A program made the position numbers and the translations under genes. Positions 38,601-50,600 of a stretch of 64,000 nt of DNA are shown piece after piece. Numbering within the stretch: position 1 is the first letter of the stretch; every line of letters starts with the position of its first letter. Source of the stretch: Hippasteria phrygiana (taxonomy: Eukaryota > Echinodermata > Asteroidea > Valvatida > Goniasteridae); NCBI GenBank assembly GCA_037893225.1, contig JAZGUH010000088.1:1028501-1092500 (forward strand). The letters are read 5' to 3'. The notes under the pieces are model-generated. The model did no database searches. It saw only the letters and a list, made by a program, of their open reading frames with translations, and was not told the origin of the DNA.

Positions 38601-41600
38601 TATTCCTGGGTCCAGATCTTAATAGAGGATAAATCTTCAATGGATACCAAAGAAATGATCCCAATTTTCAGACCTATAGACCCAGACGGGGTAACTTCCT
38701 CACTTGGATAACTACCTTTAGACTGGCAAGGAGTACGCTGATTGCTTCTCGGGTCCTCGGATGGAACGTGACGTGCACCATCTCTTCGTACAGGAAGATG
38801 CCCAGACTACAGAGGGCGATGCAGCGGGCTTCACACGTTGGTTCCTTGCGACTGCACTTTATTAACACCTTGATCAGGTGGTCCTGCAAAAGGAAATCGT
38901 GAAGGAAAAAATGCATAAAATGATAAAAAAATTCCCCAATTGCAGTAAAAACTGGGCTCTGGCCAGGCACAGCCGGAAATGGCGTAAGGGCTGACATCTT
39001 TATTACACAGGCGTCTCATTAGTGGTACCGCCTTTTTTTTAAGGTAATGGTATGCCCCACCTGGTGGCTCTGACTACACACAAATGGTATCCTGACTAAT
39101 TCATTAATGATGAAGAGTTAACCCTTTCCTTGCCACATTGTTTATTGGCTTATCTTCCCCCAGTACCACACTATTTGTTCAGTCAAGCATAAAACCACTT
39201 ACGCAGAAAAAGCAGCTGACTGCTTGTTGAATGGTTGTATTATCAACCAAAGATTTCACCCTCAAGAATTGGTTGAAAAGGAAAATGTGTGTAAAGTTTG
39301 TTCTGTGAAAGTTTCTCATTCATATGGTGTAAAAATAAAAGTCATAACTGCTAAAATAGCAATGTTACGGCTGTTTTTCTCTTCTGGCCCACTTTATCAA
39401 ACAGGAAAGTTGTTTGTCACATGAACAGATGGCACTCCATACACAAACTGTACAGGGAAACTTCGGATACAGTTTTCTCAAAATATTGTAATGGTGACAC
39501 ATGAATCTGATAGCAACATTGGAAAGATCTGAACAAGCTCTTTCTGTTAGTACAAAGATCATGTATGGACAGCGAAAAACACAAGCACTACAGTTCGTTG
39601 AAACAAAGTGAATATATCTGTTGTTTGGATACTCTGGTGTGTGGTTTCCTTGTCGAGTAAACTCGACATTGGTAAAGAAAGGGTTAATTGAGTTTTCAGA
39701 TCATTTTTTGACCTCATGTTCATTCTACAGTTCAAAACGGTGGGACTTCCATTCAAAAGCATCGACAAAAAACACTGAATGCGGTACCTCAGTAAAAACA
39801 GCGGTACCACTAAAACACACCGCCTGTTTAATTAGGATGCCATCCCTAAGACTTGCGCAGTAAGTTATACTATGGCTTACCTTGACATCCTTGCATTGCA
39901 TGGTGCTGATATCTTTGGATGATGGCTGTAGCACAGTAATATTGCAGAAGAGGTTGGGAAAACACACCAAGGAGCCTAGTAACGACAGAGCTTCTATCCT
40001 CGGTGCCTACACGCAAAGAAACCCAACGAGTTGATAAAACAGACTACTCATGTGTAAGCATAGGTAACTGTGGTTTTCCTTCTCTGAGACAGAACATTTC
40101 TTTATAATTCTCTCCAGAGGTCTCTTCAGGCAAATTACAGTGCCACAAGTACTTCTGTAAAAATATACATTAATTTTATTAGACAGTAATGATTTTAAAG
40201 AATGCCTCGAAGATTTGGCATTTTAATTAAATTCAATATCTTGGAATATAAAAAGAAATCACAATTTTTTTTTTAAACCTAAAAATGTATACATTTTTCT
40301 TTAATGAAGGTGATTTCATGGAGTTTTCAGTAAAGTCTATAAACAATTTACCTTGTGCCTTTTCCACATAAGTATACATCCATTTTGCAGTGTATGAAAA
40401 CATAACCTTGACAGGTCCGGAAAAAAAACAACCTTTCAAACAGACTGCCCGAACGCAAAACGAAGAAAGGTGTGATGACATCATAATCACACCCCCTGTG
40501 ATGTAGTTCGGGAAATATCAATTTGTGTACACTTGTGTGTTAACTAGTGTACCATGCATTGTATGGACCTTATGTGCAGTGGCCATCTTTGAGGTATATA
40601 TAAAGTCAGTCAAATTCTGTGATATCACAAGCCCAACTTTATGTGGGAAAATAAAATGTATTACTGTAATCTGTTTAAAAAAACTGAAGCCCGAATTTAC
40701 AATTTTCATTTTCAGGATCAGAAAGGCAGAAAACTAATTCGAGTAAAACAGAACGTGATTGGACTTACATCAGGATTGTGGTTGGATGCGATCATATTGG
40801 CTGCTTGGATGTAATCTAGGATGAGTAGCGTCGATCCAGGCAGACCACAGGAGAAGAAATCGGGAGCACTGTACTGGATGATGGTGTTGATTACCTCCTG
40901 GTAGAGAACACAGACTTTGGTGAATTTGGGGTTAGAGGCAGGGATGTAGTCGAGAGCATCACAAGACCAACACAAGACCAATACAAGACCTTCAGTCTAG
41001 TCTGGTTCCCAGACCAAAATATTCAGACTATTTCTGATGAATATTAGGTCCGGTAGCCGCCAATGTCACGTGACGAAAATTCCTAGATTCTGGCCCTTTC
41101 CGAAAATGTCGGAGGTTTTCCGAACTTGTTTTCGGTAACATTCGGCTATTAACGTTGATGTTCGCAATAACAAAATATCTGTCAGGCCCGTTACAGATCC
41201 TGGAATTTGAATTCTCAATTATATATAAAAACTGAAAAATCAATGCCACACTCTTGCAGGATTTTACGGACTGGATTTTGCAAGAATGTTAAAATTTAAA
41301 TGATGCCACTGACGTCACTCGGACTAACACTGCACGTCATGATCTATTTTAAACCGCGGTAGCTGCCTGACCTAAGACTTAGACGTCAGGGAATCTTCAG
41401 GTCAGGGAACCAGACTACCTTCAATCTTAATTCAAGTCTCAAGCTATTCAAATGAACTGTAATTAACAGCATTCCTTTGTCATTGCTTATGCCTGTTACT
41501 TGTAGCTGGTCTTGTGAATGGTCTGGTGCACGCTTTGCAGTTGGTCTTGTGTCTTGTCTTGTCTTGTCTTGTGATGGGTCTCAACAACATCCCTGGCTGG

Positions 41601-44600
41601 AGGTATCATAATAGTCTGGTCGCCTAATGTTGCACATTAAGATATTTTTATCCAGAGTTTCACAACTTGTTGTCGTGTTGCCAATCCCACGAGTGCAAGT
41701 GGAACACGGAATAATGTAGTGCGTCCGTGTACCATATGCCAAAAGGACGAAAGCCTTGTGACACATGACACACGGATGCACTACATTTTCCGTGTTCCAA
41801 CGAGCGTGAGTGGGATAACGAGTTTATCTTCAAGCAAACTTGATGCACAATATAGATGGAACACGCAAGCTGTACACAAACCAGAATGTACAACACACGC
41901 ACGCGTATCAATAACAGTCTCTGTGTTTTGCGTATAGTGCAATACGCAGAGCGCGATTGTAGACCGTGCAACATGGGATAATATCACACTGTCAGTTGCC
42001 ACGGATCGACCAATCAGGATCGAGGATTCAAGTTTGCTTAAAGATAAACTTCTTCATCGATGAGCTTCAAAATCATTCAGTTAAATATGGTATTGCAAAT
42101 TGTGTGTGAAGATTAACTGATTTGGAAGTCCAACTAATGTCTCGAAACTGGGGAAAAAAATTGGTGGAAGGTTTTATAGTGTGGACAATTTCAATACTGA
42201 TTGGTCTAGAATTTCTACTTGAGATTAATGGAAATTGATGAATCATAATTCGCTTAATTCTCCATTAGCAGACTCAAAATCATGTTAGCCAAACCTTTTG
42301 TTTCCTTCTTTCGTTTGCGAGACCTCTTAATATTTTAAAGATCTCCACCGTGCACTTTAATAAAAATCAAGATATTGTGCCAAAAATAACATTAATTTAA
42401 AAGCTTGTCCATCAAAGCTAATAACTCTTTCAAGGGATATTTATAAGCAAAAAACACACGCTTTTCTGATTTCAGGCAATTTGAATGTAACTTGGGGTCA
42501 GACTCAAAGACTTGACGACTGGGTTACAGGTCATAGGTCACTGACCTGGTCCATCCCAACCAGGCCATAGTGCAGCACCCTATAGAAGTGGGTCAGGTGC
42601 TCCCTGGGGAGGGGGTGGTCTTGTTTCCTCATCGTCATTGCACATAGGAGTTTGTAGGCCGACAGTCTACCTTGCTGGTAACGCTCTGAGAGCTGCACGG
42701 CCTAAAGATCAAAGAAAGAAAAATTGTCGCCATACTTGAAAATCAGGGGTGAGATTGGCTAAAAATGAAAAATCCACGAGGACCCCAGATTTGTATTCGC
42801 ATCAAGGCACCCCCTTATAATATCCGTTTTTATTAGTCTATTATCCACTGTTATGGGTAATAACACCTTTAGGACAACACCTCAGGAATTCCAGATTCCA
42901 AAAGAGATTCTTTTAAAATTCTGAAATCACGACAAAAAATATCCTGAAATCAGGAAAATTCCCGACAAATCTCGCCCCTGGAAAATTGTTTGAAGAAAGC
43001 CAGCTGTGTAAAAGAAATGATTGGCACTGTGCAGGCAGATATTGTTTTGATGCAGCAGTTTACTATCATTGTTTACTTCAGTAATATAAATCAGGGTTCC
43101 CCACAAGGGGGTTTTTACAGGGTGGCCCAACTTTTATTATTTTCTTGCTGCCTTAATACTCATCTTGTCCTAAATATACTGCCATGTGATTCGTTTTTAC
43201 ATCTTTTTGAACAAGTCCTGTCTTCACTGAATACATTTATCCTGAAAAAAATATGGATATCAGAGCCAGCCATTGCTAATGTCTACGTGTTTGCACCCGA
43301 TCAGTAAAGAGTACACCAACTTGATTGAATAATTTTTTTCAACATGAACAAAGAAAACTGGCAGGAGCGGGATTCGAACCTGTGATATCCGGAATACCTT
43401 ACCAGCACTCTACCAACGGAGCTCTCTTGCCCTATGTTGGTGGTATAACAAATTGTCGGTGTCTTTGTCTGGTGGGGTGCTAGTGAGTAAACCCATAATG
43501 CCGTATAGCCAGGGATCACAGTAGTCCAGAGGTCAAAGTTCAAATCCCGCTCCTGCCGGTTTTCATTGTGCACGTTGAAAATTTATTGAAATTACCTAGT
43601 CAGTTTCCCTTGATGATATTGATTAAAGTATGCGATTGCTAATAACCCTTTGCGTATGGAAGATGCCGTATGGCGCAAAAAAAACAGTGCCACCAGGCCG
43701 GATGACGCCATTTGCCGTTGTTTGTGCAGTTTCAATCTATTGTTGGATTATTGTGTGTGTTACGCTTGACTGCACAAACACTTTGCGGCCGTTTCGCTTG
43801 GCTGCCAGAGCCGCCGCGACACCCCGACGTCTCCCGTAAAAAACGTACTCAAGGGGTTAAATCAACATGAAAAGCACAAGTATTTGCTACTTCAAAACGG
43901 TGAAATAGGCTTAAGGCCCCCAAGTCCAAATAGGGCCGGTATGTATACCGGCTCCCGCTATGTATACCGGCTCCCGGTATGCAAACCGGTTCATTTTAAT
44001 CCTCCTAAACCGGTTTGGATACCATCCGAGCCTCTACTGGAAGGCTGGCCCGGTTTGGGAGTCCATTGTGTCGAGTTCCTGGGCTGGTGAACTCCTTCTA
44101 AATGCAGACAATGGGGTGACTTTAATCTGATAATAATCTTCCACGGGTTAACAAAAGGCCCTAAACATTTGCTCAGTTTCAAAAAGTTTGCCACTGGACA
44201 TATCTGACCACACAGTATTCACACTTCAGTAATCACCTGCACATATGTGTATACTAAGTCAGTCATGAGTCAATAAACTCCCCATTGTAAACACTCTGCA
44301 GGGCCATCAGGCAGCAGGTAAGCTCAACCGCAAGTCTATTCATTAAGGTGGCTTTGAAATGCTGATGAGCAAGTATAATACCGGCTGCGGTTTAAACCGG
44401 TCTGATACCAGGAACCGGTATGCAGACCGGTCCTAAATTGACTTCAGGCCTAAGTTTTGCACCACTTTTCCCACTAACATTTTGTACTATTAAGTGTTTA
44501 AGCAGGGACTAGACTCTTATCTTTTCACATTTCCTTCCCATAAGCTGTTGGAAATCACCGGAAGTGAGCCGTTTACCTTGAAGAGCCAGGGAGAGAGAAT

Positions 44601-47600
44601 CCTCAGAGGGGGAATGTATTCTGGAGGTGGTGGGGTGTTCTGGTTGTCTGAACTCACGCCCTGATTGTCCCGGATCTACGATTACGACAAAACAAGCAAC
44701 ATTGTGATTTGAGGTCGTGCATGGTGGAGATTTTTTTTTTTTTTTATTTATTATTATTTTTTTAATTCAAGTTTGCGGCTTTTATGTCGCTACCTTGTCA
44801 CGTCATCTCAACATTGGTAATAAGCAGCAGGGGTACCGTGCCATTTCAAGTTTATAACTTGATGCTGGTATGAAATGAGTACAAGTATCTAGTACTTACT
44901 AGCATCTAGTATCGGAACTTACTTTAGCCAGCAGTTGCCACGTACTCCACAGGCACTCCATGACTACAGCATGTAGCCTGGCAATCTGAATATCGTTCAC
45001 ATCACCCAGTGCTCCCAGTATCCGCCTCCACAGCACATAGGCTACATCGGGCTGCCAGCCAGGCCGCGTGCCGCCAGACATGATGCTGGCATCGGGGCTG
45101 TGCAGCATTTCTGAAGGGATGGATTCGAGGGTAGAGAGAATGGGGTGTGTGACAAGGCTTCACTGTCAATCACACCCCTTCCCGTCATTCTGTCCATTTA
45201 TGCCTTCCTACCTCTAACAAAATCCTCTCTCCCCTAACACTTTCCATGGTGTACACACTGCTGACCTCCTAATCCATCGTAAATTCTGAGTACACTACAA
45301 GTCAACTTGGAGTGAAGCAGGTGCTGGATATGAGGGTGTTACACAAAACCAAACCCGCCCCTTCAACTTTGCCACGCCCCTTCAACTTTGCCACGCCCCT
45401 TCAACTTTGCCACGCCCCTTCAACTTTGCCACGCCCCTTCAACTTTGCCAGCCCCTTCAACTTTGCCACGCCCCTTCAACTTTGCCACGCCCCTTAAGTC
45501 AATCACTGTCAATAGGCCTACTCATTTTTTAACATACAGTTTGACAGATTCCTGAATGACCCAAGTCACAAAGGAATCAATTAACAATGGTCAAACCGCG
45601 GTTTCTTGGCCATGCTGAATTAAAGAGGTTAATCGGGATGAAGACTTGATAATACCGCACGTCTGTCATCAGTGTTTTCTTTTACACACCAAGCCCATCA
45701 CAATGCACATTGTCATATCTTACCTCTTTTAATGAGTGTTAGAAATACCCCCTTGCAGATAAAAAATAAGCCAGAACTTTTACGTTATATATGCCTCCCT
45801 CTTGTCAATCGGTGTTATCAGTGTTCCTTGTAAATACCAAGTGAACTCATTCCTTTAGAATTTACCTTACCCTTTTCCTGTCAATCGGTGTTTATTCACC
45901 AAATAAGCTCCACCCCTTCCATCCTACCACACCCCTTTCCTGTCAGTTTCTATTTACCAATCAGCTCACCCCTTTACCAAATAAGCTCTACTCCATCAAG
46001 TAAGCTCCAAGCCTTCACCACCCTTATACAGTGCCACACCCTTTTCCTATCAATCAGCATTTCCATATCACATAAGCTCCACCCGTTACATACTGCCATA
46101 CCCTTTTCCTATCAATCAGCATTTCCATACCAAATAATCTCCACCCCTTACATTGTGCCACACCTCTTTCCTATCAATCAGCATTTCCATATCACATAAG
46201 CTCCACCCCTTACATACTGCCATACCCTTTTTCCTATCAATCAGCATTTCCATACCAAATAATCTCCACCCCTTACATTGTGCCACACCTCTTTCCTATC
46301 AATCAGCATTTCCATATCACATAAGCTCCACCCTTTACATACTGCCACCCTTTATGTCAATCAGTGTTTGGATATCTAATAGGTTCCACCCTTTTTTCTT
46401 TTCCACACCCCTCTCACTGCTTCACCTCATCCCCCGTCAGCACTCACCAGCAATCTCAAACATGGCTTCATCCAGCTTATCCTGCTCCTCCAACCTGATT
46501 GGCTCGTAGATGTGCGACCCCTTGGCAACCAGAGCCTCCCCATTGATGGGCATAGCCGGCGACGGCGTGCTGCTCAGCGATTGGCTGGCCGGTGATGGGG
46601 TGATGATGTCCGAGGCGATCATGTCCGTCAGGCTGGTGGGGGTCAGGCGGTTGTTGTCCAGTATGGTGTGAGCGGTGTCCGGAGTGGCGATCTCCGAGCT
46701 GTCAATGCTAACAGTGTCCGTCTGCGTGAATCCCAGGTGGTAATCCCCAATCTTGGTCTCCTCTGTGTATGTATGAAGGTAATTCTATAAATTAGGGGTC
46801 CGATTTTGGTGTCCCTGTTACATCTGACATGTATAGGATTTTGCAATTCAGACAATCTTTAACCCTAACCCTGCCAGACGCAGCACAGTGCATCTGTGCT
46901 GATAGCTTCACTTTGCTGCAATTTGCACACAAGTCAATGTGACAAAGTATTCATGCGTCTGGCAGGGTTCTAGCCAAAATGCCCTGGAGGGTTAGGGTTA
47001 ATGCCTTCCATCTCCAAGGGTGATTATGCAAAGCAAAGTACCTGCCAAACAAGTAAAACAATAGTGTGAAGTCAATTTTAATAATACTTGATGGGAAATT
47101 ACACAGGTCAGGTGTAACAGGGACACCAAAACACGTCACACTTTTGGACCCCTATATTTATAGAATGACCCATGACTAAGGTCTTGTCATCTCGGGCATC
47201 CGTACTTTAAGATTTGCAAATTGCCTGTTTTAGTTTAATTTGTAATTATTTAGTTTTAATTATTTATTTTATTGAATTAATCTTCATCTTAACTGTTGAA
47301 TTTCCCAAAACAGTTTGAATGTGGTGGACTCACCATATCTATACTCGTCATTTCTACTTGATTTCTCTTCCAACGAGATCTTATCTTCCAGCGAGTTATC
47401 CTCGGACGGCGTCTTAAACTCCAGCCCATCCTGTTTACTGGACTTGTCCTCCAATGACACTTTGTCTTCCAGGGAAATCTTGTCCTCCGACAGAGTCTTA
47501 AACTCCATCACGTCGTTCTCGTCCGTTATGGATTTCACTTCCATGACGTCGTAATCCTCCGGAAGCGACCCCGCCTTCTCAATCAGCGAGTCCCTGGTCC

Positions 47601-50600
47601 CCCGCTCCCTGGTTGGCTGCGACTCGGGTACCGATGCCTGTCTTGCCACTGGGGTTATGAGAATGAATGAGACAGTGTAGAACTAGTGGTGGAAACATTT
47701 CTGGAAAACCACAACTACTTTGAAAATGTCCAATTTCCATTTTTGATATTAACCCTGAAATTTGTTTCACAAATCAAGATTCACTTTCATAATGTGTGTC
47801 GTGTAGTTCGTGTCAACTGAAAAAGGCTAAACAAATTTTTGACAGTCAATTCTGCCACATATTTGGGGGAGGTGAGTTGGTCTTACCAACATTAGAAATT
47901 ACCCGCCTGGCTCTATAGGTCTGAAAATTGGGATCTTTTCTTTGGTATCTATTGAAGATTTATCCTATATTTAGATCTGGACCCAGGAAAACCGTAAGGG
48001 TGGTAGGGCTGGCAAGCTAAAATGTGGCCAACCCCACCACCTCTGTTGTAGCCCTTTACCTAGAGTGGCTTTTGGCCTTGTATTTAGCAAATTCAATCAA
48101 CAAATTTACTATGAAATAAAAATTGTGTACATATGTCATTATATTTCTGGTGTTGTTTATCTGTTTAGTACACACTACAGGGTGTGCTTCCAAAGTCCAA
48201 TTTCATTTTAAATTGCTAATTTTGTTGAATTGAGGCGGTGAGAGCTGCCGCTGGAGATGACACACCTCCTGGTATCCTGAACTCAATCTAGTGATGAGTG
48301 ATGAACCTTGCTGGACACCAGTTACAATAACATGATGCACAGGGATGTTCTCCACAGATTTTGTTTTTATTGAAATCCCCCAATGCAAAGCTAAAAGCCA
48401 ATCTAGGTATGAAAAGGGTTATAGTCGGAGGTGGTAGGGTTGGTGACATTTTCAATTGCCAACCCTACCACCCTTAGAGTTTTCCTGGGCCCAGATCTAA
48501 ACAGATTCCTAAAAAATTATCCCAATTTTCAGACCTATAGACACAGGCAGGGTAACTTTCACCTTTCTCCCCTAATATATTACACCGGTAGTAGTCCGAG
48601 ACACCGCCACCGCATCAGTATTTGATTGTTGCAAACGAATAAATACTCCAATAAAACAAGCAGCCCATGCTTTTTGTAAGTGAGAAAAGATATATTGTTC
48701 AAAGTGCTAGTTGCAGCAAAGAACGGGTGCAGACGCGTTCAAGACAATTTGTGAGATGCACACCTGGAAGATTTAGAGTTCAGAGAAACTATGCAATGAT
48801 GTAACAATTGATGACGGCAATGTGGACAACAGAAGCCCCCAACAGAAGCCCCAAACAAATGTAGGCATCTCAAACGTCGGAATGCTCTCATTAAATTTGG
48901 AATGCTTTGGAACATACCATGTTCCCGAGCATGATCCCAACAGAAACGGGCTATGCTCCAGTAACCGTGCATGCGCATAGACCACTGTTCCCATACAAGG
49001 AACACCTGGCGTTATCAGGCTCTTTAAATGGGGAAAGCACAGTGGCCTCATGGTACAGTGTACTGGACTCAAAATCTCAGTGATACTACAGATTGTGGGT
49101 TTGAGCCCAGCCAGGGTGTCAAGGTGGGTGTGTCCTTGAGCAAGACACTTTGTCACAAATTGCTGCATTCCACCCAGGAGTAAATGGGTACCTGTGAGGG
49201 CAGTGATGGTTGCGCTTAACTTGCAGCCGGGGTGTACACTCCCCAGGTAGTTGAGAAGGTTTCAGGAATGTTTGATGAGCCCGACGAGTGGGGGTAATAA
49301 TGCAGCACCTTGAGGGTAGATATGCGCGCTTTACAAATCCAAACATTAACATTAACAACAGTCCCGTAAACGAGTAATGTTCACAGTGGAGCATTCCATC
49401 ATTTTGAGGTGCTCCCTCGAGGAGCCTGTGAGTGAGCAAAGCGCACCTTGGTATCTGTGAGTACCCTCGGACAGCTTTCCTTCGCTACTGCTTCTAGTTA
49501 AGCTACCCGTGGTGTTGTCCAAGGAGGGGCTGATGGTTAGCATTTGCTGATGAAGCAGCGAGGGCTGGGAGGTGCTAAGAGGCACTACGGAGAAAAACCA
49601 AGAAGAAGAAGAAGAAGCAGCATCTGAATATTTGTTAGCTACCACTACCGCACCCATACGTGTAAGTCATTGCCATCCCTGGTACCAGGTCCTGTGGTTA
49701 GGCGTGTTGTCTAAACCTACGCAGAAAATGTCGGGTGAAAAGTCACACCCCTAAAAATCACTCCCCCGAGGCTTCCCCGACTTTTTTGTGTGTTCCCTCT
49801 GGCCTACCCTTCTAACAGCTTGGAGCAAGTTTGATCAAGGAAAATTGGTTAACCCTGTGCATTCGGCTGTTATTGATGGGGTGCTGGTATGCCAAGAACG
49901 GGCTGTGCAGCCAAGCGTAAATGCAAATAACGGGCACCACACTCAATACGGTGGTCCTATTCATCGCACTTGGAAACCTCCCCACCCCCCCCCCCCCCCC
50001 CACCACCCTTCGTGTGATTGACAGCTTTGTTTCAAAAAGCTCCATCTATTCATTATACCCTAATTCAAGAATATAGTTAAAACATGAATGGATTGAATAT
50101 GTGCAGGAATGTGCCTATAGACGTCAACCAGCCAGGTGGTCTTTAACCCCTTGAGTACGTTTTTTTTTACGGGAGACGTCGGGGTGTCGCAGCGGTTTTG
50201 GCAGCCAAGCGAACCGCTACAATGTGTTTGTGCAGTCAAGCTGACATAAACAATAATCCAACAATGGATTGAAACTGCACAAACGGCAGCAAATGCCATC
50301 ATCCGGCCTGGTGGCATTTTTTTTTTCGACACCATATGGCGTCATCCGTACGCAAAGGGTTAAGAGGTTAACCAGTGGTAGATTCCCGATGTACATTATC
50401 CCTGTGCAAAGGCATTCAAGTGCGAACGATAGCCAGTCAAACTATATGTTGTCACTGGTCCCCTCCTCGATTGTCACAGTTTAGCATGATAAATGATGCT
50501 ATTGATAACCAGCAGGACCATGCCCTGTAGGCTGGTTCCAAAATGGTTGACTAGACATGGTCGACTATACTGCGTTAATAGTCGAACAATTGTCAAATAT

